Assembly: GCA_033558025.1 (NCBI GenBank)
Contig: JAUCEF010000017.1
Coordinates: forward strand, 1,984,001-2,048,000
Origin: Phytophthora sp. 'mugwort'
Taxonomy: Eukaryota > Oomycota > Peronosporomycetes > Peronosporales > Peronosporaceae
Reading direction: 5' to 3'
DNA length: 64,000 nt
Position numbers and translations under genes: made by a program. Below are positions 55,509 through 64,000 of the stretch, in pieces. The notes below the pieces were generated by a model, which saw nothing but the letters and a program-made list of their open reading frames with translations, did not search any database and was not told the origin of the DNA. Positions within the stretch are counted from its first letter, which is position 1. Every line of letters starts with the position of its first letter.

Positions 55509-56213
55509 CTAAGTTGACTGAGTATGTGAGATCTTTGGACGGACTTCACTCAGCTGTTTGCTATCATGATCTTCCGAATCTTCTGAAGACGTCCGCTTCA
55601 AGGACGGCAAAAACGGCAGGACGGGGAGCGGGTGACTGACCATGTACGAGAGGAAGGAAGCCCAGCCAAGATGCACGCAGTTTGCAAACAGAAGCCGGTA
55701 CTCGAGCGGCATCACACCATACGTGATGGAATTGGCCGCGGGCCACAGCATGTAGTTGGCCAAGAGCGTCACTGGCTGCTTCTCGATTGAATCGTCCAAC
55801 GCATCGCGCAGCGTCCTGCCGGCCATGAGCCCCGTACTCGTGTAGAACCAAATGGGCATTTGCGGCGCCACGAAGACCATGTCAGCCACGACCTTCTTTG
55901 CTGCGACGAGCTTTCCTGTGCCGACGAAAACCCTCTCCATCAAATTGTACCAGGTGTGCATCATGGGCGTCATGATCATCCCTCCCCAGACCATCATGCG
56001 GACGGTTTTGGCGGCGCTCTCACTGATCACGTGGCCCTCTTGGACAACGTTTTCCTGCGCCATCTCCTCCAGTTCTTCGTCGGTCTTGCCGATCTTCTCC
56101 ACGCGCTGAGCGAGTCGGTCTCCAAGTCCAAAAAGCACAGACGACGTCACCATCTTGGTCAAAAGCGGCCGGCGATGCAGCCATTCGTCATACACGAGCC
56201 GGAAGCTGCGCAT
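55509..56213 (-). CDS. Mpv17/PMP22-family membrane protein, copy E
   Basis: Intact intronless frame of 234 residues from the ATG at 56213 (MRSFRLVYDEWLHRRPLLTK). The longer frame to 56414 is unlikely because its start is not conserved. Motifs: GLGDRLAQRVEKIG, a charged insert (TDEELEEMAQEN), KTVRMMVWGGMIMTPMMHTW, VTLLANYMLWPAANSITYGV, LEYRLLFANCVHLGWASFLS. The C-terminal tail is longer than in the other copies and acidic/Ser-rich (TSSEDSEDHDSKQ). Probably four transmembrane helices. Confidence 0.86.
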   Translation of the reverse strand: MRSFRLVYDEWLHRRPLLTKMVTSSVLFGLGDRLAQRVEKIGKTDEELEEMAQENVVQEGHVISESAAKTVRMMVWGGMIMTPMMHTWYNLMERVFVGTGKLVAAKKVVADMVFVAPQMPIWFYTSTGLMAGRTLRDALDDSIEKQPVTLLANYMLWPAANSITYGVMPLEYRLLFANCVHLGWASFLSYMVSHPLPVLPFLPSLKRTSSEDSEDHDSKQLSEVRPKISHTQST

Positions 56214-56579
56214 GCTTAGGATTGAGTCCTCTGTAGCGCGATCCACTCGTCGTCGAACCTGATCTGCACTGTGGCGAGCAGGTTGGTAACTGAAGGCGAC
56301 CGAGCAGGGTAGCACAATCAAGCGTGCGTTGATGGGTGAGCATACAGGCTCCAAGGGAACATGCTCCCAGTGTCTCATTTCTGAACAATGGGCGCTGTGG
56401 CCATGCTTCAACATCGCAAGCCCCTGTTAAACCGCTCGCTGCAATAGATCGATACATGTAGCAAGGTTGCTTTCTGCATTTCGACAGTCGGTTTCTGAAG
56501 TTCGATGGTCGCAGGTTGAAGTTGTTTTCAACGCCGTGCACTTGGTATTTGTATGCTTGAGACGAGGCAGAGCATTTCG

Positions 56580-57077
56580 AATCGGATCGTCCCAAAGTCA
56601 AGCTTCCGACTCGTGTACGACGGGTGGATGAACGCTGACCATACTGACGAAGATGATGACGTCGTCCGTGCTCTTACGGACGTGGAGAAGATCAGCAAGT
56701 CCGACGGTAGACTTAAGGAAATGGCGAAGGACAGCGAAAGCCATCTGCATGATGATCTGGAGCGGCTCTCCTGATACAATCGATTGGCCACGTGGTGGCA
56801 GTCACGGTCTTCGCCGAAGACTCTTGGGGGAGCCGGGCCGGTTACAACCAGGCCTATAAACCGTTCGGACTTGCATTCGACAACAAAGGCGAGAAGTAGC
56901 CCAATACGTATACTCCTGGCCGACTACATGCTGTGGCCAGCAGCGAACTTTATCACGTTCGGCGTGGTGCCATTCGAATACTGGCTCATGCGGCTGGGTC
57001 TCCGTGCTTTGTGCATGATTGTAACCTCACTGCCGTTCATGCCGACGTTAAACCGCACTCGCGCTTCAGATGATTAA
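56580..57077 (+). pseudogene. Mpv17/PMP22-family copy F (broken)
   Basis: SSFRLVYDGWMN begins near 56598 and is followed, after a frameshift, by LTKMMTSSVL and a charged stretch. The central helices are lost. The C-terminal half returns as ILLADYMLWPAANFITFGVV and PFEYWLMRLGLRALC, ending TAA at 57075-57077. It is most like copy E (LTKMVTSSVL, LLANYMLWPAANSITYGV), so probably an inverted duplicate of it. Confidence 0.8.
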
Positions 57078-57210
57078 GCGTATGTACGGTATTACGTACG
57101 AGGTACGAGTAAGCATGAACACGTGTAATCGCGTTTATGTACCTAGCGGTCCTCATTGTCACAATCGTGCGGTGGCCACGGGCAGCGTCAAGGGAACAAT
57201 TGCGTCGCTC

Positions 57211-57822
57211 ATGCGGCGTCTGGGTCTGTTCTACGATGGCTGGTTGCGTCGGTCGCCCGTGCTAACAAAGAGCGCCACTTCGGCATTTCTCTTTGGACTG
57301 GGAGACCGAATTGCGCAGGGGGTGGAGAAGTCTCGCAAGCCGAAGGACGATGATTCGCGTAGCGAGGAGATCGAGGACGACGGGGCCCTCGTAAGTGCAA
57401 GCACAGCTCGAACCATGCGCATGATGATCTGGGGGAGTGTCCTGTTTGCGCCGATCGCGCACACGTGGGTGAACTTTGTTGAACGCACGGTCGGTAGCCA
57501 TGGCAAGATCGTGGTCTTTAAGAAGATGCTGCTGGACGCGTTCGTTCTCGCCCCAAGCATCAACACACTCTTCTTCACATCGACGCAGGTGATGGAGGGC
57601 AAGTCACTAGGCCATGGCGTGGACTTTGCTGTCGATCGGTTGCCACAAACGCTTAAGGCTAACTACATGATTTGGCCGCTCGCGAATATTATCAACTACG
57701 GCTACGTGCCGCTGCAATATCGCATCTTGTTCATCAACTGCGTCAACCTCGTCTGGACGACGGTGCTCTCAACCATTGCAAGCCGATCTGAAGCCGCAGT
57801 GTTGACGGAGAGGGAGAGCTGA
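57211..57822 (+). CDS. Mpv17/PMP22-family membrane protein, copy G
   Basis: Intact intronless frame of 203 residues from the ATG at 57211 (MRRLGLFYDGWLRRSPVLTK), which aligns with starts of the other copies; in-frame ATGs upstream (57070, 57115) would add a non-conserved leader of up to 47 residues, a possible targeting extension. Motifs: GLGDRIAQGVEKS, an acidic insert (RSEEIEDDG), RTMRMMIWGSVLFAPIAHTW, LPQTLKANYMIWPLANIINYG, VPLQYRILFINCVNLVWTTVLS. Likely four transmembrane helices. It resembles broken copy A in its C-terminus (QYRILFINVVNLGW). Confidence 0.86.
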   Translation: MRRLGLFYDGWLRRSPVLTKSATSAFLFGLGDRIAQGVEKSRKPKDDDSRSEEIEDDGALVSASTARTMRMMIWGSVLFAPIAHTWVNFVERTVGSHGKIVVFKKMLLDAFVLAPSINTLFFTSTQVMEGKSLGHGVDFAVDRLPQTLKANYMIWPLANIINYGYVPLQYRILFINCVNLVWTTVLSTIASRSEAAVLTERES

Positions 57823-58276
57823 AGACGTTCATGTCTGCAGGCGAGGAAGAGAAGGAGTATTGAGGATGAGCGTTATGGGCCAGTTTTGCCTTCAATGGAC
57901 TCGTTCGTGATGACCGCGGGGATGGCGATAAGGGGAGAAGTTTTATAACTTATCTTGCTTGGCATGCGCTGTCCTAGCCCGACGTTTCTTGTAATTAATA
58001 GATGCTATTGAATCAGCACTGTGACGAACAAAGAAGAAGACCCGACACCTTGCTGCAAGCCGACCGATTGCCCACACTTGTCCGTCTTCAGTGGGGACCA
58101 GATGGAGATGCAAACGGATAGCGATTTGATTGTCACAAAAATGACCCATAGAGAGGGCGCCGAAATACACAGTGGTGCTATGGCTCCGATAGACCCATCG
58201 ACGCTTGTCCCCCGCGGTCTCACTATCCGACTTGCTTCCGACTAAGCAACAACAGTTCCCCATTCTCACCACCACC

Positions 58277-58993
58277 ATGTTCTACGAACCCGGCAAGACC
58301 GACCACAACCTGCCTCACGACCCGTTCAAGGCCTGTGTGACCCCCCGCCCCATTGATTGGATCTCCACCGTCTCGGCCACGGGCGAGGCCAACCTCGCGC
58401 CATACTCGCAGTTCAACAACTTGACATTCGACCGGCCCTACGTCATGTTCAGCGCCAACCAGAAGCCGTCGGGCACCCAGAAAGACACGACCGTAAGCAT
58501 GGAGACCACGGGCAAGTTCTGCTGGAACTGGCCACGTGGGAGCTGCGTGAAGTCGTCAACAGCACGGCCGAGCAGATGGCCCCAGGCGTGGACGAGTTTG
58601 AGCGCGCCGGCCTGACGATGGAGATGTCTAAGCACGTCGAGGGCGTCCCCATGATGGCCGACAGTCCCGTCAAGTTCGAGTGCGAGTACTACAGCACGCT
58701 GCGTCTACCGGGCAACCCGCGCATGGGCTCCGTGGACGTGATCATCGGCAAGGTCGCGGCCGTGCACTTTAAGGACGACATGCTGACGGACGGCATCCTG
58801 GATGTGAAGAAGACTAAGCCTATCGCGCTGCGGCTACTACCAGTACACGGTCGTGAAGGAGACGTTTGAGATGGTCATCCCCAGCAGTGGCCAGGAGGGC
58901 GAGGACGTCTTAGGAGGCCTCGAAGGCAGCACGCGCAAGCACAGGGAGATCGCCCAGCGCGAGCACCAGGACGGGCTGAAGGAGAAGCCGTAA
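58277..58993 (+). pseudogene. Flavin reductase-like (FMN-binding split barrel) gene with two frameshifts
   Basis: ATG at 58277 opens MFYEPGKTDHNLPHDPFKAC, then VTPRPIDWISTVSATGEANL and APYSQFNNLTFDRPYVMFSA, the FMN-binding start of the flavin reductase-like/DIM6 family. Frame is lost near 58528 (one base seems missing in TGGAACTGGCC). It continues as LATWELREVVNSTAEQMAPG, SPVKFECEY and VDVIIGKVAAVHF, and shifts again near 58830, continuing CGYYQYTVVKETFEMVIPSS to TAA at 58991-58993. Both halves are otherwise free of decay, so sequencing or assembly errors are as likely as true inactivation. If intact it would be about 238 residues. Confidence 0.75.
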
Positions 58994-59381
58994 ATGGACC
59001 AGTAATAAACTGTTAGGTTGGTACATGTAGCAGCATGATGTTAATGTTTTCCGGGTTTGTTTAACAGCTGACGAACAATTTCGTTCGTGGCCATCGAAGT
59101 GCACACGATCACGTGGCAGTGACTTTATCTTCGAGCGCACACAGCTTGGAACAGATTTTACGGCGGCACATGCTGTCTTCGTTGCGCTTATAAGAAGAAC
59201 GAAGAACTATAGCTATATACTACGAAGTAGTTAGAACTAGGTTGTTATTTTAATGGATCCGCTTGCGCGTTAGTTGTGTTGACAATTAGTGCCAGCTTTA
59301 CTTGCCTGAGAAATGTAGACACTAGTCACGAGTATGAGAAGCTATAAACAACGGGTCCACGTAGATTGGCTGGCGACTGAG
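58994..59381. other. Convergent intergenic spacer
   Basis: 3' regions of the flavin reductase-like gene and the minus-strand membrane protein gene. No gene or repeat is seen. CAGTAATAAACT near 59001 includes AATAAA, a possible polyadenylation signal. Confidence 0.4.
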
Positions 59382-61199
59382 TTAGACCGTGACCACCAGC
59401 TTCTTGCTGCTGACGGCGACGCCCACGAGCGCGTCTTTGGAGATAACAACGTTGTTGTCGTTGGCCAATATGTAGTTGTCCGACGAGGCGGTAGAGGCAG
59501 CGTATAGCGTGCCCTCGGTTGAGGCGTAGTAGGTCGTACCCTTAACGAGTGAACGGGAGACGTCCACGGTGCCAGACAGCGCGACATCCAGGTCCGAGCC
59601 GTCCACGTTGGACACGACCCCCACGGGCTTGCCAAAGGATTCCACTAGGGCCACACGCTGATTCTGAGCACCTGCCCACAGACCCGCATAGCCGATAAGG
59701 GCACCGGTTTCTGTGGCAACCACATCCAAGACGATCGAGCCGGCAGCTTTCGGGTCGGCTGAGGACAGAGAGAAATCTGCGTTCGCCACGGGGAGAACAG
59801 GAGATTCGTCCGAGAGCGTCAGATCTGACGAGTACGCCAGCACCTTGATGCTGGGCTTGCCGGAGTTGGCCGGGTTAAGGAAGCCCACGGCCAGACGGTT
59901 GTTGGCCAACACACGAATAACCGGGGTCGGATAGAAGCCACTGGCCGAGCCGAAGTCGATTTTGCCCACGGACTCATCGAGTACGTAGCTGCTGCGGAAA
60001 GTGGGGGCACCCGTGATGGCCGAAAACTCTACCAGCGATACCGTCAGCGCGTAGTTGTTGAATGTGTCGAAGTAGCTCAGCGCGACCACACTTTCCGACA
60101 GCTTGGCCGAGTCGATGTAGTACGCCGGGCTCACAGTCGTATCGCACGTCCCCACCGTCTCCGTCAGCGTGCTGTCCGAGAGACTGGCGGTGAACAAGCA
60201 CAGACCGACGTTACCCACGGAGGAAGACGTTGTGTCGTTGCTCGACGTGATGGCCGCCTCCACGTACCAGGGCACAGTCACAGTGTTGCTCGAGTTGAGC
60301 ACCGACTGTGGCGTGCCGAACTGCGTGTACGTGACGCCGTTGGCGTTGCCGAACTCAAGGCTGTCCGAGAATGAGATGGCGCCATCGTCCGCGACCGTGC
60401 CGACGACGACGCGCTGATAATACGGGCTCAGTAGATACGACTCGTAGTACACAAGGGCGAAGCTCGTGTCCGATACGCGGGTCATGAAGCTGGTGCTCGA
60501 CGTGTTGTAAGCCTCGACGGTCTGGCTCTGCTGCACTGAGACGCCGCCGTCGCTGATCTTCACAGGCGTCACGTACGTTGTGGCGGAGTAACCATCTGAG
60601 CTCGTGACCGTCGTGAGTGCGATGGCCAGCGAGTCTGAGAGCGTAGTCAGACCCTTGACGGTTGATCCGGAGAAGATGTTGCCGCTCTCGGCGTCGGCGA
60701 TACTCACGGTCTTGGCGTCGGCATCAACCATAGCGACCGTCACGGTGCACTGAATGTCAGGCGACGTGCCTGTCTGGTACGACAGGATGTTCGAGGCGTA
60801 AGCCGTCTCGGACGTGCCGAGCGGCGCGAACTTGATGTAGGCCATGTACTGGTCCTCGGACGGCAGCGACGCCGCGGCCAGGTAGGCGGTCGTGCCGGCG
60901 CCGGCCGTGAGCTGACCATTCGCCGTGTAGCTCACGGCCTGGCCCTCTGAGGCCGAGTTGGCGTTGGTGCTCGAGAGCGTCGAGGCCGAGATGGTGCTCG
61001 TGATCGAGTCGCCATTACTTCCGCGGTCCACGAAGTGCAGAATGTAGAGCGCGATGACGTTGAGCAGCAGGAAGAGCGATACGCCGCCCCAGAGGAGGTT
61101 CTGGCGTTTGTGTTGCTGCGACGGGGGGTCCGGTGATGAGTAGTCGGCCATGGGCGTAAGCACGCCGTCGGCGTTAGGCTCGTTGTCCTTGCCACCCAT
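59382..61199 (-). CDS. Type II membrane protein with repetitive β-rich ectodomain
   Basis: Intronless, 605 residues. A short cytosolic N-terminus (about 33 residues) precedes one transmembrane helix at about 34-56 (LLWGGVSLFLLLNVIALYIL). The rest (about 550 residues) should face the lumen or outside. It is rich in Ser, Thr, Val and Ala, has several N-x-S/T sites (NTSS, NDTT, NSSN) and only a few cysteines. Repeating short strands (TSFALVYYESYL, VVALSYFDTF, RLAVGFLNPA, GALIGYAGLW) recur every 60-100 residues, which suggests a β-propeller. The frame is strong and clean. I do not recognise a named family. Confidence 0.82.
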   Translation of the reverse strand: MGGKDNEPNADGVLTPMADYSSPDPPSQQHKRQNLLWGGVSLFLLLNVIALYILHFVDRGSNGDSITSTISASTLSSTNANSASEGQAVSYTANGQLTAGAGTTAYLAAASLPSEDQYMAYIKFAPLGTSETAYASNILSYQTGTSPDIQCTVTVAMVDADAKTVSIADAESGNIFSGSTVKGLTTLSDSLAIALTTVTSSDGYSATTYVTPVKISDGGVSVQQSQTVEAYNTSSTSFMTRVSDTSFALVYYESYLLSPYYQRVVVGTVADDGAISFSDSLEFGNANGVTYTQFGTPQSVLNSSNTVTVPWYVEAAITSSNDTTSSSVGNVGLCLFTASLSDSTLTETVGTCDTTVSPAYYIDSAKLSESVVALSYFDTFNNYALTVSLVEFSAITGAPTFRSSYVLDESVGKIDFGSASGFYPTPVIRVLANNRLAVGFLNPANSGKPSIKVLAYSSDLTLSDESPVLPVANADFSLSSADPKAAGSIVLDVVATETGALIGYAGLWAGAQNQRVALVESFGKPVGVVSNVDGSDLDVALSGTVDVSRSLVKGTTYYASTEGTLYAASTASSDNYILANDNNVVISKDALVGVAVSSKKLVVTV

Positions 61200-62295
61200 C
61201 TGTGTGTGCGTATCAACAAATGTCTTGAGCTCGAGGACGCGAATGCAAGAGTGATGTGAGGCTCAGCTTGCATGGATGCAGTAAAGGTGGAAGGACACGC
61301 AAGTCGACTCGAGTCTCGACGGGTGGTGAGGAGTCCACACTGTGGACGGCTCGGCTCTATGGCAGCTGGCCCTTTCCGCCTCCTTCAACCGTACCGGTAA
61401 CGAGAGATAAACGGCATGAGTAGCACCGCTATCACGAGTGACGCTATTTTTTTTAATACATATGAGCGGAATTGCGTTGGAGCGTTTCAAGGAGATGAAA
61501 GAGTTGAATGGACGTGCTGTATGTGCACTCAGGAATAATGCGGCGTGCGTGAGGTATCGGAGAAGATGTGAAGCCAAGTACTGGACCACACACACAAGTC
61601 ACAAGCACGAGTTACATGTACGAGGAATACGAGGAACAGCGATGCTTCGCCGTCTCGCGGCAGCTGATACCCAGACGAAGCTGCCCGCTGCACAAATATA
61701 CGACACATTCGCAGACGTTTTCATTAACGGCGGATGCGACACAGCCCCACGAATGTCGACGGTCGAAACACCTATGATTTTCCCGAGTTTTGCTTTGTAA
61801 GTGTTGGTTTCTGTAGTGTGTTCTTGTGTTTTAGATTCCTTGTGGAAGGCGCAGCGATCGATGGCGATGCGTATGAATAAGTCCAAGGCCTGTACCGGTG
61901 GGAATAATGCGTCCGGAGGCGTGTTAGACCGGCAGGGCTAGTGTCTGAATTGTCTGACACTCACACCGCTACTGCTACGATTGCCGCGGAAGCACTCACG
62001 CTTTATTGTAGGCGTCTGACCGAAAGAGAGGTTGCGTCACTTTTAAAGAAATTTATACATGTACTATACTACTGCTTTGCCGAGCGCTGAACTCGTCCGT
62101 GGCAGTTAGTCCTGGACAGAAATGAGTTCAGTTGGTAACGACTACGAACGGAGCTCGTTGGACAAGGTGAAGCGCCAAAGTGCAAGAGTCGACACAACGA
62201 AGCTCATATATTTCAGTGATCCAACCCCAGCGCAGCATGGTTTTCGCACGCTGCTCGGGATCATACTGTAGAGGGGGTAGAATTTCCGATATAGC
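61200..62295. other. 1.1-kb spacer between two minus-strand genes
   Basis: Holds the promoter of the type II membrane protein gene and the 3' end of the P-loop gene. Several overlapping short frames (61438-61886) on both strands show no conserved sequence. No RNA gene seen. Confidence 0.4.
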
Positions 62296-63783
62296 TCAGA
62301 TAGGAACGGTGTCAAACGTCGGCAACCGCACTGTCTCCGTCGACGTTTGGGTCTCGGTTGAATCGAATGGGGAGAGCGTCATAGTCTCCGTTGACGACGG
62401 GATCTCGACCGTGTTGAGGGAAGTAGAAGCAGTAATAGCATCAAAAGCTGGAAGCTCAACCGTCTCAAAAGACGTCGGAATCTCAAAATTGCGAGCACGC
62501 TTCGGCTTCTTCGCTGTAGTATTGGGAGCTTCAGTCTTTGGGTCATTAACAACGTTCGCCGACTTGCTCTTAGCTGCTCCTTGGTTGGCCTCGGCGTCCA
62601 TAAGCAGCTTCGTCAAATCAATGCTCCGGACAAATGCATCCACGACCTTCTCAGCCAATTCGCTCTCGGTATCTGTGAGAAACACGCCAGACACAGGCTC
62701 ATTCTGACCTTCTTCACCTGCCTTTTCGGCACTAAGAGCGCTGTGTCCGCCATCGGTCAGTTCGGGGAGAAAACCGTACACGCGTTTTTCGGGCTGGAAC
62801 TGCTCGAAGTACGCCGTTACGTTCTGTTGACAGTTCTCTAAACTGTAAAAACCGTCTTCTGGCAAGCGGTTATAAATGCCACCCAGCACCTTAACGTCGT
62901 GACTCTCAAAGAACGTCGCGTTCAGGTTGAACGAGTCCACGGCGTCGCCCACCCCTTTCTTGCCAACAAGCACCACGGGCGTCTCCAACTTCTTGGCCAC
63001 GTGAGCATTTGACACACCACAAATCGACCCCACAGCGGGATATCCAACGCCATCCACGACCACGACTTTCTTGCTTCGGCCCACTTCTTCCACCTTCTGC
63101 TTGGCCTTCTCCAACATCTGCGCCGACGTTTCTGTCTTACCCATTAAGAACTCCCTTGTGAAACCTTTGTAGAATAGAATAGGTCCCACGTCGCAGCAAG
63201 TGACGCCCTGTTGGCGACAGAACTTGGCCACCAGCTGCGGCTTCTCGCACTGCGTAGCCGGCTTGATGTATGCGATGTCACCCGCCTCGTAGCCACTGCG
63301 CAGAAGGGCGCCTATCAGGCCCAGACATACCGTGGACTTGCCGACATGAGCTCGATCCCCACTGACGAAAAGCCGTAGCGGTGGCGCCTCTTGTGCGACA
63401 GGAGCGGGCGTCGCAGCGGAGTATCGGGACTCGAGCAGTTGCTGCTTCATCCACTGCATAACCGCCGCCTTGCCCCGCACGATCAGCTCCTTCTGGTCAA
63501 CTGATATGCGCGCGAACAGCTCGCCAAGCCCCTGCGGATTCACCTGGCCCTGGTTAGTCAGCGCGTTGGCCGCCGACGGCCGCTCGCTCTCTTGGACGGG
63601 ATTCTTCTTGAGCTCCTGCGCGGCCAGCGCCTCCACCTCCTCGGCACTCGCGCGGGTTTCGCTATGCAGCGCAAGTCCGGGTCCATAGAGAGCGCTAAAC
63701 CCGCGCAGGAAGGCCAGCACCTCCTTCAGCTCGGCGTCGCCCTGTCGCCCGAAGATCACGCACCGCACGATCGCGACCGTCAT
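62296..63783 (-). CDS. P-loop NTPase of the BioD/phosphotransacetylase-N type
   Basis: Intronless, 495 residues from the ATG at 63783. The N-terminal 130 residues are helical and may be a separate module (AELKEVLAFLRGFSALYGPG). The NTPase core starts at about 138: LFVSGDRAHVGKSTVCLGLI is a variant Walker A loop; IAYIKPATQ, VVVVDGVGYPAVGSICG (Walker B region) and TPVVLVGKKGVGDAVDSFNL follow. This set resembles dethiobiotin synthetase and the AAA_26 domain of phosphate acetyltransferases. No other enzyme domain is attached, so the reaction is unknown. After residue 400 comes a Lys/Ala/Ser linker with KKPKRARNF, then a Thr/Ser/Pro tail with repeats of the form ETVELPAFD, NTVEIPSS, ETMTLSPFD, ETVRLPTFD. 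Confidence 0.8.
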   Translation of the reverse strand: MTVAIVRCVIFGRQGDAELKEVLAFLRGFSALYGPGLALHSETRASAEEVEALAAQELKKNPVQESERPSAANALTNQGQVNPQGLGELFARISVDQKELIVRGKAAVMQWMKQQLLESRYSAATPAPVAQEAPPLRLFVSGDRAHVGKSTVCLGLIGALLRSGYEAGDIAYIKPATQCEKPQLVAKFCRQQGVTCCDVGPILFYKGFTREFLMGKTETSAQMLEKAKQKVEEVGRSKKVVVVDGVGYPAVGSICGVSNAHVAKKLETPVVLVGKKGVGDAVDSFNLNATFFESHDVKVLGGIYNRLPEDGFYSLENCQQNVTAYFEQFQPEKRVYGFLPELTDGGHSALSAEKAGEEGQNEPVSGVFLTDTESELAEKVVDAFVRSIDLTKLLMDAEANQGAAKSKSANVVNDPKTEAPNTTAKKPKRARNFEIPTSFETVELPAFDAITASTSLNTVEIPSSTETMTLSPFDSTETQTSTETVRLPTFDTVPI

Positions 63784-64000
63784 TGTTGAGAATGTGTTGT
63801 GTTTTTAAGAGTGACCGTTACTTGCAGCGATTCGATTGGTAAAAAAACATGTGGTAAATTTGGTTACGCCAGTCTGCGGCAGCTAAGTGCCACTTTTGCC
63901 ACTTTCTGGGCGTTCACTTGAAATACCACCACACAAACTTCCATTGTAGGCTAAGGTCAGCGACCAGTTTCGTGTTTCTTCGGACCTCATTGTGTTAGAG
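63784..64000. promoter_or_regulatory. Upstream region of the P-loop gene with a CCAAT box
   Basis: ATTGG at 63835-63839 (CCAAT in the sense of the minus-strand gene) lies 52 bases upstream of its start codon, the same spacing range as in other genes of the window. The window ends at 64000; no other gene is visible. Confidence 0.45.

Noticed and set aside
61438..61886. Overlapping short frames on both strands
   Set aside because: No conservation, no splice-site pattern, and they overlap each other in the expected promoter region of the neighbouring gene.

Overview
The window looks like nuclear DNA of an oomycete, most likely a Phytophthora or a close relative. The reasons are short GT-AG introns (roughly 45-110 bases, often with a GTGCGT or GTACGT donor and a CTAAC-like branch site), very short intergenic spacers with divergent gene pairs, a front-end Δ5 fatty acid desaturase of Phytophthora type, an AA17-type lytic polysaccharide monooxygenase gene (a family described from oomycetes), and Crypton, hAT, Copia and Merlin-like elements. 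Exon structures were worked out by hand from splice sites, reading frame and family conservation. No similarity search was run.

Layout. (1) 1-13.3 kb is a gene-dense housekeeping block: the end of a membrane-anchored coiled-coil gene, AP-3 sigma (minus), a BTB/POZ protein (plus), a TBC Rab-GAP with a FYVE-like zinc finger (minus), RWDD1 (minus), GWT1/PIGW (plus), a Δ5 desaturase (plus) and an intact secreted AA17-type LPMO (plus). (2) 13.6-32.8 kb is a repeat island. It holds a decayed hAT element with terminal inverted repeats and an 8-bp target duplication; a second, dead AA17 copy split by a decayed Copia LTR retrotransposon, which seems to carry a further insertion; a Merlin/IS1595-type transposase relic; a tRNA-derived SINE-like head; and two Crypton-like tyrosine-recombinase elements. 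One Crypton is interrupted by a chimeric piece of mitochondrial DNA. (3) 33.7-50.9 kb is gene-rich again: a coiled-coil/LRR protein (minus) divergent from a MORN-repeat protein, a PDZ-FN3 protein, and a 3,360-residue VPS13-family lipid transfer protein in five exons. (4) 52.6-57.8 kb is a cluster of seven Mpv17/PMP22-family copies on both strands, three intact and four broken. (5) 58.3-63.8 kb holds a frameshifted flavin-reductase-like gene, a type II membrane protein and a P-loop NTPase of the BioD/phosphotransacetylase-N type.

The gene-rich blocks mainly concern membrane traffic and membrane lipids (AP-3, Rab-GAP, GPI anchor acylation, PUFA desaturation, VPS13, Mpv17). The AA17 enzyme is the clearest candidate for interaction with plant cell walls. 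The repeat island separates the live AA17 gene from its dead copy and records several rounds of insertion into one another.
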